A stretch of DNA of 32,650 bases, taken from assembly GCA_945873755.1 (NCBI GenBank), contig CAMCEM010000019.1, positions 1 through 32,650 on the forward strand. Reading direction: 5' to 3'. Below, one piece after another: positions 1 to 6,867 of this stretch; the stretch's first letter is position 1; each line of letters opens with the position of its first letter. Source of the stretch: Chitinophaga pinensis. GTDB taxonomy: Bacteria > Bacteroidota > Bacteroidia > UKL13-3. A program made the translations under genes and the position numbers. The notes under the pieces were generated by a model. It did no database searches. It was not told where the DNA came from and saw only the letters and a program-made list of their open reading frames with translations.

Positions 1-567
1 GCTAAAAATGGTGCGAGTTGTGCAGATTCAATTAGCAAAACTGTAACTGTTATTTCCAACCCAACAATTGGAAATATTAATGGCAACGCAACACCAACCT
101 CTTTAAACCAACCTTTTAATTACAATATTGCAAATCAGACTAATGTTGATTATAATTGGACTGTTGTAAATGGAATTATTCAAAACGGACAAGGAACAAA
201 TAGTATCAATGTAATTTGGCCTAATGTTGGAAACGGAAAAGTAAAACTTAAAGTTTTTAACAATTATAATTGTGTTGATTCAACTGAGCTAAATACATCA
301 ATAACATCAGTAGGAATTGACGAATTTAACTTAAACAACAGTTTAATGGCTTATCCTATTCCAACCAAAAATACAATAATAATAACTAGTAAATTAAATT
401 TAACAAACAAACAGTTTACCATAAGTAATATTGTTGGCCAAATAGTTTTGTCTGGCAAGTTAAATAATAATGAAACAACCCTTAATTTAGTTGATTTACC
501 CAATGGTTTATACCTATTAAATATGGAAGGTTCTTTAGATAAAAGCATAAAAATAATTAAGGAATAA
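1..567 (+). CDS. C-terminal end of a T9SS-exported surface protein (partial)
   Basis: The reading frame is open from the first base of the window to the stop at 565-567, so only the last 188 residues are present and the gene begins outside the window. The upstream part, Cys-containing and Asn/Thr-rich, looks like a PKD/Ig-like adhesin repeat (for example NWTVVNGIIQNGQG, then INVIWPNVGNGKVKLKVFN). The last ~75 residues look like a type A T9SS sorting domain: a YPIPT start (variant of the usual YPNPT), an FTISNIVGQIV strand, a DLPNGLYLL motif and a Lys-rich end (KSIKIIKE). In Bacteroidota this domain directs proteins through T9SS to the surface. The function of the passenger part cannot be told. 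The gene converges on the minus-strand gene at 643-1431, with a terminator between them. Confidence 0.85.
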   Translation, partial: AKNGASCADSISKTVTVISNPTIGNINGNATPTSLNQPFNYNIANQTNVDYNWTVVNGIIQNGQGTNSINVIWPNVGNGKVKLKVFNNYNCVDSTELNTSITSVGIDEFNLNNSLMAYPIPTKNTIIITSKLNLTNKQFTISNIVGQIVLSGKLNNNETTLNLVDLPNGLYLLNMEGSLDKSIKIIKE

Positions 568-610
568 CATTGATTTAATTTATTATGTTTCAATAAAATA
601 TTTTACAATA

Positions 611-635
611 AAAAAGCTCCAATTGGAGCTTTTTT
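611..635. terminator. Bidirectional rho-independent terminator
   Basis: There is a perfect palindrome AGCTCCAATTGGAGCT at 615-630, flanked by an A run on the left and a T run on the right. It lies between the stop codons of two convergent genes, so it can end transcription from both sides. Confidence 0.85.
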
Positions 636-642
636 ATTATAG

Positions 643-1431
643 TTAAAATGTAATTCCAAATTTTCGTAATTGGCGTTTTATAAAGTTTTTAGCACCTTCT
701 TTTATTGGGGTTAATGCTTTTTTAGCAGCACTATCAGTTGGGCGAGCTTTAAAAACAGTATCGTGGTATTTGGCAGCATCACCTCTTAGTTCGGTATAGT
801 AATAAGCATAGAACGATTTACGCGTAATTCCTTCTGGAAGTTTAATTTTATCGTATCCGTGGTAACTTATTTCGTTGGTTTCAAATATCAAACAGCGGTT
901 CATGGCAGGAAAAACTTTTTTATCTAAATTGGTCATATCGGCATTCCAAAGTTCGGTGTGTCCTCCGTATTCTTCTTTCCAATCTTTGTTAAAAAAAATC
1001 AGTAAGTTTATACGTCTGTGAATGCCTCTATCCGCATGAATATTAAAATCGATATGAATATCTAAAAAGCTTCCATTACCACCTTGGTGCAATCCACCTC
1101 CTAAAGCATCTTCAACCGAAAATAAAGCATCAATTCCGGTGATTTTACTCATTATTTCGCACCATTCTTTGCTATGTAATTCTTGGCGCATTTGGGTAAA
1201 TACTTCGGGAAAATCTTCAAAGTTTGAACCTTCGGCTTTAAACTCATTTACTCCTTTATATTTTTTGTTAAATACATCTTCCTTTGGAAAATGATTAAAC
1301 ATAAACTCGGCAGTTTCAGCATTTAAAAAATTATCAATAACCAAATGGCGATAAGGCTTTGCATTGCTAAACTCATTGCGCATTTTTTCAATATTTTCTG
1401 CACTGAATAAACTACTATTTACTAAATTCAT
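643..1431 (-). CDS. 2OG-Fe(II) oxygenase family protein
   Basis: This is a 262-aa protein that looks like a prolyl-4-hydroxylase-type 2-oxoglutarate/Fe(II) dioxygenase. The iron-binding facial triad is visible as H126-x-D128 (in LDIHIDFN) and H191 (in ISYHGYD). R204 (in GITRKSFYAYYYT) is the likely 2-oxoglutarate carboxylate ligand. The GGHTELWN segment (about 156-163) and the N-terminal YRHLVIDNFL strand also match the family. It starts at an ATG. Related Bacteroidota proteins often lie in polysaccharide or modification loci, but nothing nearby identifies a substrate. A TACATTTG box (1456-1449, minus strand) lies just upstream. The fold and cofactor call is firm; the substrate is unknown. 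Confidence 0.85.
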   Translation of the reverse strand: MNLVNSSLFSAENIEKMRNEFSNAKPYRHLVIDNFLNAETAEFMFNHFPKEDVFNKKYKGVNEFKAEGSNFEDFPEVFTQMRQELHSKEWCEIMSKITGIDALFSVEDALGGGLHQGGNGSFLDIHIDFNIHADRGIHRRINLLIFFNKDWKEEYGGHTELWNADMTNLDKKVFPAMNRCLIFETNEISYHGYDKIKLPEGITRKSFYAYYYTELRGDAAKYHDTVFKARPTDSAAKKALTPIKEGAKNFIKRQLRKFGITF

Positions 1432-1448
1432 TTTTAAATTTTTTTTGG

Positions 1449-1456
1449 CAAATGTA
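1449..1456 (-). promoter_or_regulatory. Candidate -7 box (TACATTTG) for the 2OG oxygenase gene
   Basis: On the minus strand TACATTTG matches the Bacteroidota -7 consensus TAnnTTTG exactly and ends 17 nt before the ATG at 1431. I do not see a -33 TTG at the expected spacing, so this is tentative. Confidence 0.3.
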
Positions 1457-1511
1457 TTGGTTGTTTAGATTATTTCTAAATAAAATTTTTGTAATTTTTG
1501 TAATACAAATT

Positions 1512-2174
1512 TTAATCAATGCATTCCATCAATAACAAATTTCCTTTGTTAAATGAAATTGATACCAATCCATCCACTTCGGTTTTATTGCTACTGCTGG
1601 TTCTTTCACCCAAATGCAAATCTTCATTTAATAAATTATATATTAAACCATTGGTGGTTAAACCAAATACACTTCCAAGTGGGATTAATGAAACATTGTA
1701 ATGAGCAGGATACCACTTAGTAAATTGATTGGGCAAATTAAAAACCTTTGAATGGTCATCGAGCAATACAATGGTTATTTGGTCTTTGTATTTGGCAATT
1801 GAACTTAAATTATTGATGTGGTGGTCGGCTCTTTTACCTGTTGCCCAAACTATGTTTACTGCTTTATGGCCTTTTGCAATTAAGTAATCAAGCCCTTTTT
1901 CTAAATCGGTTTTATTTTGGTCGGGTGTATGAACCACCGTTACGGGTTGCTGATTGGCTAATAATTCGTCCCAATTTTCAACTTTATCAAAATCACCTAA
2001 AACTATATCAATTTTAATTCCTAATGCCAGCACTCTATGAATTGCTCCATCAAGCACCATAACAACTGGGCTCCATTCAAGCAATTGCCCCAGCAACTCA
2101 AAACTACAACTTTGCCCATTGGCAATAATTAATGCGGGTTCTTGCTCATCGCGAACTATGTGGTGGCTGGACAT
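1512..2174 (-). CDS. Thiamine diphosphokinase
   Basis: This 220-aa protein is expected to transfer pyrophosphate from ATP to thiamine, giving thiamine diphosphate, in the cytoplasm. The family motifs appear in order: the N-terminal LDGAIHRVL segment (D42-G43), LGDFDKV (G60-D61-F62-D63), HTPDQNKTDLEKGL (D85-D90, the Mg/nucleotide-binding region) and TGKRADHHINNL (G113-H118). The C-terminal half (about 140-220) is the thiamine-binding beta-sandwich, with a GLTTNGLIYNL strand typical of ThiN/TPK. The length matches the family. It is on the same strand as the 2OG oxygenase, 80 bp upstream of it. I see no TPP riboswitch upstream, which fits a salvage enzyme expressed constitutively. It starts at an ATG. 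Confidence 0.92.
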   Translation of the reverse strand: MSSHHIVRDEQEPALIIANGQSCSFELLGQLLEWSPVVMVLDGAIHRVLALGIKIDIVLGDFDKVENWDELLANQQPVTVVHTPDQNKTDLEKGLDYLIAKGHKAVNIVWATGKRADHHINNLSSIAKYKDQITIVLLDDHSKVFNLPNQFTKWYPAHYNVSLIPLGSVFGLTTNGLIYNLLNEDLHLGERTSSSNKTEVDGLVSISFNKGNLLLMECID

Positions 2175-2383
2175 TTAAAATTTTTAGGCAAAATAAATAA
2201 ATAATAATAAAAATCGTAAATACTTATGTTATCTATAATTTAATGTACAAGTTTTTAAAATTGCTTTTAATAAGTTCAATATAAAAACGAAAATGGTTAC
2301 CTTTTTTGAGACAATCTTTTGTTGGTACTCACGTTAATAAGAACGTTCGCTCGTTCCTTGCAACAAAAGAAACTAAAAACCAA

Positions 2384-2415
2384 ACCGCTTTAAACAAAAA
2401 CTAAAGCAGTTTTTT
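2384..2415 (+). terminator. Terminator-like hairpin in intergenic DNA
   Basis: ACCGCTTTA (2384-2392) pairs with TAAAGCAGT (2402-2410) with one C-A mismatch and is followed by a T run on the plus strand. No plus-strand gene precedes it. It may end an unannotated small RNA or be part of a repeat. Confidence 0.4.
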
Positions 2416-2826
2416 ATATTGAAACTGCATAATTTGAATAGTAATAAAAATGTGGTTTGGTGTGGAGACAATCTACGGACAAAATGTTAGCACCCATTTT
2501 ATTTAAATTTTTAATAAACTAAAATAGAAATTGTATGAACCACTATTCCATTAACTACGTGCATGGGGTCGGCAAAAAGGCGGGCCAGCCCTAGCCTAGT
2601 GCGTGGAAGCTTTTTTTTGCCTTGATTTTTTGTTTCTTTTTCATCTAAGGAAAAAGAAAGAAGAAAAATTAAAGATGACTTTTTGAGGGTCGACTAATTA
2701 AATACTAATAGCATTAACAAGTTTTTTTATATAACCTTTCTTTCCACTACTAATAAATAATAAACTAAAGAGCCCAAATAACAAACGACAGCCAAACTCT
2801 CAATATCGACAAGGTTTCAAAGGAGC

Positions 2827-2862
2827 AAAAAAAAGACAACTCTCAAATAAATTGGAGTTGTC
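2827..2862 (-). terminator. Rho-independent terminator of the tRNA
   Basis: An 8-bp perfect stem (GAGTTGTC at 2855-2862 with GACAACTC at 2835-2842 on the plus strand) has an 11-nt loop. On the minus strand it is followed by eight T (2834-2827). It lies immediately downstream of the tRNA. Confidence 0.8.
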
Positions 2863-2867
2863 CTTTT

Positions 2868-2944
2868 TGGTGGGCCCACCTGGAATCGAACCAGGCACCT
2901 ACTGATTATGAGTCAGTTGCTCTAACCGAATGAGCTATAGGCCC
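2868..2944 (-). tRNA. tRNA with CAU anticodon (elongator Met or Ile2)
   Basis: The minus strand folds as a cloverleaf. The acceptor stem is GGGCCTA / TGGGCCC (2944-2938 with 2878-2872, one G-U pair). The D arm contains AGCTCATTCGGTTAGAGC. The anticodon stem ACTGA/TCAGT encloses the loop CTCATAA, and the T arm is CCTGG TTCGATT CCAGG. Discriminator A73 (2871) is followed by an encoded CCA (2870-2868). The CAU anticodon can read AUG (Met) or, after lysidine modification by TilS, AUA (Ile2). The acceptor stem has C4-G69 and C5-G68, pairs that in E. coli mark Ile2 for TilS, so the identity is open. It is not an initiator tRNA, because the three G-C pairs of the initiator anticodon stem are missing. 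Confidence 0.93.
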
Positions 2945-3124
2945 TATTTAAAAACAGATTGCTATTTTTAAAGGAGTGCGAAAGTATGTTTTTTGATTTA
3001 GCCAAGCAAATATTTTTATAAAAACTTTAATATTATCAGATTGTGCATTGTAAATTAGATTTTTACAATAAATAATAATTTAAAATTCTTAAATAATTAA
3101 AAAATTTGTAACATTGAGAAAAAA

Positions 3125-3748
3125 ATGTTGAAATACAAAGCAATTATTTTCGATTTAGGAGGTGTTATTTTAAATCTTGACCAAGAAAGAACCATTAGAA
3201 GTTTTAAAAGGTTAAACCTTGATTTAGATGTAGTAAACGATAAACTTCCCATTTTTAAACATTATGAAATTGGGAAAGTAGATACTGAAACATTTATACA
3301 AACCTTAAAAGCTGAACTAAAAGGCAATGCTAGCGAATTAGAAATAGAAAAGGCTTGGAACAACATGATTTTGAATGTGCCTAATGAACGTATTGAAATA
3401 TTAAAATACTTAAAAACTAAATATAAAATATTTATTTTAAGTAACACAAATGAACTTCACATACAAGAATTTGTAACTATTTTTAAAAAAGACCATCCAA
3501 CCGAAAGCTGGGAAAACCTTTTTGATAAAATTTATTATTCACATCAAATAGGGCTTAGAAAGCCTGATTTAGCTGCTTGGAAAATAATTTTAGAAGAAAA
3601 TAATTTGACACCAAGTGAAACTATTTTTATTGATGATACTTTAATGCACCATAAAGCAGCAGAAACATTGGGCATAAAAAGTATTTGGACAAAAAAACCA
3701 ATTGATAAATGGTTTTTAGAAGAATTAAAGAACTTTGAAAAACTATAA
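3125..3748 (+). CDS. HAD family hydrolase (subfamily IA, YihX-like)
   Basis: This 207-aa protein is a haloacid-dehalogenase-type phosphatase. Motif I is IIFDLGGVILNL with nucleophile D10; the usual second acidic residue is Gly, as in YihX-type sugar-phosphate phosphatases and related proteins. Motif II is ILSNTNELH (S106), motif III is K146 in LRKPDLAAW, and motif IV is IFIDDT (D170-D171). The alpha-helical cap lies at about residues 20-85. The length is normal. Its stop codon overlaps the 3' end of the convergent DUF6642 gene by 6 bp (3743-3748). The substrate cannot be read from sequence; a phosphorylated sugar is a family-based guess. Confidence 0.88.
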   Translation: MLKYKAIIFDLGGVILNLDQERTIRSFKRLNLDLDVVNDKLPIFKHYEIGKVDTETFIQTLKAELKGNASELEIEKAWNNMILNVPNERIEILKYLKTKYKIFILSNTNELHIQEFVTIFKKDHPTESWENLFDKIYYSHQIGLRKPDLAAWKIILEENNLTPSETIFIDDTLMHHKAAETLGIKSIWTKKPIDKWFLEELKNFEKL

Positions 3749-4312
3749 ATGAATGAGCTTAAAAGCTAATTTTTGAGCAAAGGTTTTGTAATACATTTTT
3801 ATATGTGCTTCTACCCTACTTACATCTAAAAACTCTTGAAACATATCGAGTAATAAAATGTCGAAAGCCGAGCTTTCAATAAATTTTATTTCTTTTTGAA
3901 AACCACAAATACACAACGCATTTGTTTTCTTTAAAAATCTTTTGAGTATTCTTAAATCAGTATCCATGACATGGCAGGCACCAAAATGAAAAATTTTATT
4001 TTTACAACTATCACCTAGCATTTCGGCCAATTCATCTAAACTAACAGGTTCTTTTCCAATTAGAATATTTCCAGGCTTGCCATGAAAAGCAAAGTAACCA
4101 ATACTGTATTTCGAATATCTTTTAAGCTTCCACTCATCTAAATAAAAAGCTAGGTTTTCTTTGGTTCCACAGTGTCTGTGTATGTATTCTATGTTTCTAT
4201 TTTCTTTTAAAAAATCAAGCGCTGCCTTTACACTATTTTGTTTTAATAAATTTCTGTTCCAATCGCCTTCTAAACAAAAAATATCTTTATCGTATGCTTT
4301 TGCCTTTTTCAT
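3743..4312 (-). CDS. DUF6642-like protein with a caspase-type His/Cys pair
   Basis: This 189-aa protein matches what I know of the DUF6642 family: a DIFCLEGDWN start, then IEYIHRHCGTKENL, YFAFHGKPGNILIG, and KIFHFGACHVMD, CICGFQKE. The hydrophobic strand ending in H77-G78 and the later strand ending in G111-A112-C113 have the layout of the catalytic dyad of clan CD (caspase/CHAT-like) cysteine peptidases. I infer a caspase-like fold; activity is not established. There is no signal peptide or membrane segment, so it should be cytoplasmic. It starts at an ATG, with a TACTTTTG box (4327-4320, minus strand) only 7 nt upstream. It is transcribed divergently from the deacetylase-like gene at 4408. 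Confidence 0.7.
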   Translation of the reverse strand: MKKAKAYDKDIFCLEGDWNRNLLKQNSVKAALDFLKENRNIEYIHRHCGTKENLAFYLDEWKLKRYSKYSIGYFAFHGKPGNILIGKEPVSLDELAEMLGDSCKNKIFHFGACHVMDTDLRILKRFLKKTNALCICGFQKEIKFIESSAFDILLLDMFQEFLDVSRVEAHIKMYYKTFAQKLAFKLIHL

Positions 4313-4319
4313 TGCTTTG

Positions 4320-4327
4320 CAAAAGTA
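4320..4327 (-). promoter_or_regulatory. Candidate -7 box (TACTTTTG) for the DUF6642-like gene
   Basis: This is an exact TAnnTTTG match on the minus strand, 7 nt before the ATG at 4312, which would give a nearly leaderless transcript. No -33 TTG sits at the normal spacing. Confidence 0.3.
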
Positions 4328-4407
4328 TTAATATTAAAATCATTCTGTATTATTCAATTTTTTTAATTTTAATAAAAATAATTAGTTTTGGTAAAAAAGT
4401 ACAAAGT

Positions 4408-5727
4408 ATGATTTTAATATTTGTAGCCGATGAAAAAGCACCACGATTGCTTTACATATTTAATGAAATATTATTAAAAAGACTAGGAATAACTTATACT
4501 TTAACAGATAGTTACGATTACTTTTCGCGTTCTAAAATGCCTAAAATAAATTACTCAACTACCATTTTTGAAAACTGCATAAATATTCCAGCTAATACAC
4601 TTTTATTTGAAGAGAATATTAAAAAAATATCCCTTTCAGTTGAAAAAAACAGTCGATTTGAATATTCGTTTTTTAATCAAAAACTAGATGCAGATAAATT
4701 TATAGAACCTCCAAAACAACATTTACCTTTCGATATTTTTAGTGCATCGTTTTATTTATTAAGTAGGTACGAGGAGCACATGAATCCAAGTTTCGATATG
4801 CACAACAGGTATAAAGTGGAAGAAAGTTTGGCTTATAAAAACGGATTTTTAAGAATTCCGTTGGTTGATATTTGGGCTTTGGAATTGGGTAAAATTATTA
4901 ATAATGAATACAACGAAATACAGTTTTTATTAAGCAATTACAATGAACTAAACACATTTGATATAGATTTTGCATACAAATACAAAGGCCTTTCACGATA
5001 CCGATTTTATAAAAAAGCTTTAGGTAACTTTTTTCGCTTTAATTTCAAAGAGTTAAAAAAACAATTTAATAAAACCATAAAAGACGAATACGATACCTAT
5101 GATTTTATTTTTGAGTCATTGGGCAATAAACCTTCTCTTTTCTTTTTTTTACTAGCAGAAATTGAAAGTACGCACGACAAGAACTTGCTGCCAGAAAGTA
5201 GCGAATATCAAAATTTAATACAGCAAATTGCTTCTAAATTCCCGGTTGGAATTCATCCATCATACCATGCTAGTTCAAGTAAAAAAATACTTTTTACCGA
5301 AAAAACTGAATTAGAAAAAATAAGCAATACCATAATTAATACAAGCAGGTTTCACTTTTTAAAATTTAAATTGCCATACAGCTATAATCATTTGGTAGAA
5401 AACAATATTTTACAAGATTATAGCATGGCTTATGCCAATAAAATTGGATTTAGAGCAAGCACCTGCAAAGGGTTTCAGTTTTTTAATTTAATAGAAAATA
5501 AAACCCAAAATCTCGAAATATTTTCCCCTTGCGTAATGGATGTAACGTTAAAAAATACAGAAAAATTAACTCCAAATGAAGCCAATTTAGCAATTGAAAA
5601 CATAAAGACAGAAATAAAAAAAGTAGGAGGAAACTTTATAAGTATTTGGCATAACTCCAACCTAACTGATACTCCAGAATGGGAACCTTGGCAAGTAGTT
5701 TGGTTAAAAATGGTGAATTTGATTTAA
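4408..5727 (+). CDS. Polysaccharide deacetylase family protein (DUF7033/NodB-like)
   Basis: This is a 439-aa protein starting at the ATG at 4408 (MILIFVADEK). The frame stays open upstream to 4294, but that extension would overlap the divergent gene and reads as AT-rich leader. Residues 1-180 resemble the N-terminal domain found in many Bacteroidota polysaccharide deacetylases (FDIFSASFYLLSRYEEH, about 108-124; FLRIPLVDIWALEL, about 147-160). The C-terminal half has degenerate NodB motifs: NTFDIDFAY (D185, D187; variant of TFDDG), VGIHPSYH (H283, H287; variant of HSxxH) and GFRAST (R349). In bona fide enzymes these bind a divalent metal and remove acetyl groups from glycans. The ligands are plausible here but the substrate is unknown. 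No signal peptide is evident. Confidence 0.75.
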   Translation: MILIFVADEKAPRLLYIFNEILLKRLGITYTLTDSYDYFSRSKMPKINYSTTIFENCINIPANTLLFEENIKKISLSVEKNSRFEYSFFNQKLDADKFIEPPKQHLPFDIFSASFYLLSRYEEHMNPSFDMHNRYKVEESLAYKNGFLRIPLVDIWALELGKIINNEYNEIQFLLSNYNELNTFDIDFAYKYKGLSRYRFYKKALGNFFRFNFKELKKQFNKTIKDEYDTYDFIFESLGNKPSLFFFLLAEIESTHDKNLLPESSEYQNLIQQIASKFPVGIHPSYHASSSKKILFTEKTELEKISNTIINTSRFHFLKFKLPYSYNHLVENNILQDYSMAYANKIGFRASTCKGFQFFNLIENKTQNLEIFSPCVMDVTLKNTEKLTPNEANLAIENIKTEIKKVGGNFISIWHNSNLTDTPEWEPWQVVWLKMVNLI

Positions 5728-5748
5728 TCATTTGTTTTATTATAAGTT

Positions 5749-5856
5749 ATGATGGATAAAGAATACAAAATATGGCTAATTAATTTAAAAAATAAAATTC
5801 GTTCGGCTCAACTTAAAGCATCTGTTGCAGTAAACGAACAAATGATTATTCTATAA
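5749..5856 (+). pseudogene. 5' fragment of the DUF1016 (YhcG-like) gene, separated by a frameshifting deletion
   Basis: From the ATG at 5749 a 35-codon frame reads MMDKEYKIWLINLKNKIRSA and ends ..VAVNEQMIIL followed by a TAA at 5854. This is the usual N-terminus of DUF1016 proteins, in which the text normally continues as a Tyr-Trp-x-x-Gly-Lys segment. The continuation (SITEQQWGSKIIEQMAKDL) is in a different frame from about 5850. About 7-8 codons of the conserved segment are missing, so a small out-of-frame deletion at about 5847-5852 explains the break better than a single-base sequencing error. Confidence 0.75.
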
Positions 5857-5891
5857 CCGAACAACAATGGGGAAGTAAAATTATTGAACAA

Positions 5892-6794
5892 ATGGCAAAA
5901 GATTTAAAAAATGAACTGCCAGAAACCAATGGTTTTTCGAGAACTAATTTATTTGCCATGCGCCAGTTTTATTTGTTTTACAAGGACTTTCTTATTGTTC
6001 ACCAAGTTGGTGGACAATTAGAAAACGATTTAGTCCAACAAGCTGTTGGACTAATTACCGAAGACAGTATTCTTTGCAAAATACCTTGGGGTCATCATGT
6101 GTCAATTTTAGGTAAATGCACAACTGTTGAGGATGCCAAATTTTATATACAACAAACCATACAGAACAATTGGAGTCGCAATGTTTTAGCAATTCAATTA
6201 GAAACTAAGCTAATTAACAGGTTGGGCAAAGCCCAAAACAACTTTGAACTTACGCTCCCAAAACTACAAAGTGATTTAGCCAAAGAAACACTCAAAGACC
6301 CTTATAAATTTGATTTTTTAAGTTTAGAAAATGATGTACAAGAACTTGAACTTGAGAAACGTCTTACCGAAAATATTACTAAATTTTTATTGGAATTAGG
6401 AAAAGGATTTGCTTTTATTGGAAGGCAATATCCTATCCAAATTGGCAAAAAAGAAAGAAAAATTGATTTATTATTTTATCATACACGAATGCACTGTTAT
6501 GTTGTTATCGACCTTAAAATGAGTGAGTTTGAACCAGAGTTTGCAGGCAAAATGAATTACTATCTTTCGGCTGTAGATGATTTATTAAAAACAGAAATAG
6601 ATCAACCTAGTATAGGTATTATTCTTTGCAAATCGAAAGAGGCATTAGATGTTGAATACGCCTTAAGAGACATAAAAAAACCATTAGGAATCAGTGAGTT
6701 TACCTTTAACGAACTTCCAAAAGAAATGCAAAACAATATGCCTACTGTGGCAGAGTTAGCATCAGAGCTTGAAAAATATATCAACCAAGAATAA
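5892..6794 (+). CDS. DUF1016 / YhcG-type PDDEXK nuclease domain protein (N-terminally truncated)
   Basis: The intact 300-aa frame begins at an internal Met of the ancestral protein; family members are usually somewhat longer, with an N-terminal helical domain. Residues 15-105 carry the rest of the N-terminal domain (FSRTNLFAMRQFYLFY, then IPWGHHVSIL). Residues about 150-270 are the YhcG C-terminal PDDEXK domain. There KIDLLFYH supplies D192 and VVIDLK supplies D207-x-K209, the catalytic core, followed by EFAGKMNYYLSAVDD. The nuclease residues survive, so the protein could still work if translated from 5892, but the coding sequence upstream is broken (see 5749-5856). Relatives occur in accessory, often mobile, contexts. 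Without a known target I can only call it a putative nuclease. Confidence 0.8.
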   Translation: MAKDLKNELPETNGFSRTNLFAMRQFYLFYKDFLIVHQVGGQLENDLVQQAVGLITEDSILCKIPWGHHVSILGKCTTVEDAKFYIQQTIQNNWSRNVLAIQLETKLINRLGKAQNNFELTLPKLQSDLAKETLKDPYKFDFLSLENDVQELELEKRLTENITKFLLELGKGFAFIGRQYPIQIGKKERKIDLLFYHTRMHCYVVIDLKMSEFEPEFAGKMNYYLSAVDDLLKTEIDQPSIGIILCKSKEALDVEYALRDIKKPLGISEFTFNELPKEMQNNMPTVAELASELEKYINQE

Positions 6795-6867
6795 CATTAA
6801 ACTTTAAATTTCTAATATTTCATCAATATCCTAAAAGCAGTTTGGTTAAATATGATTAGTAAATAAT

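Larger units (their letters stand above)
2175..2867. other. Gene-poor intergenic region with inverted repeats and a GC-rich patch
   Basis: I found no convincing coding frame here. What can be seen: a perfect 10-bp inverted repeat TCTTTTGTTG (2315-2324) / CAACAAAAGA (2361-2370); a direct repeat GAGACAATCT (2308-2317 and 2465-2474); a terminator-like hairpin at 2384-2415; and a GC-rich patch at about 2560-2610, followed by poly-T and purine-rich runs to about 2680. The GC-rich patch stands out from the AT-rich surroundings and resembles a dispersed intergenic element, but I cannot identify it. Confidence 0.5.

Noticed and set aside
2175-2500. TPP riboswitch or a known structured RNA upstream of the thiamine kinase gene
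   Set aside because: I could not find the TPP riboswitch core or a 6S/tmRNA-like signature; only simple inverted repeats are visible.
4294-4407. N-terminal extension of the deacetylase-like protein
   Set aside because: It would overlap the divergent gene's start and is AT-rich leader-like sequence; the ATG at 4408 gives the family-like N-terminus.
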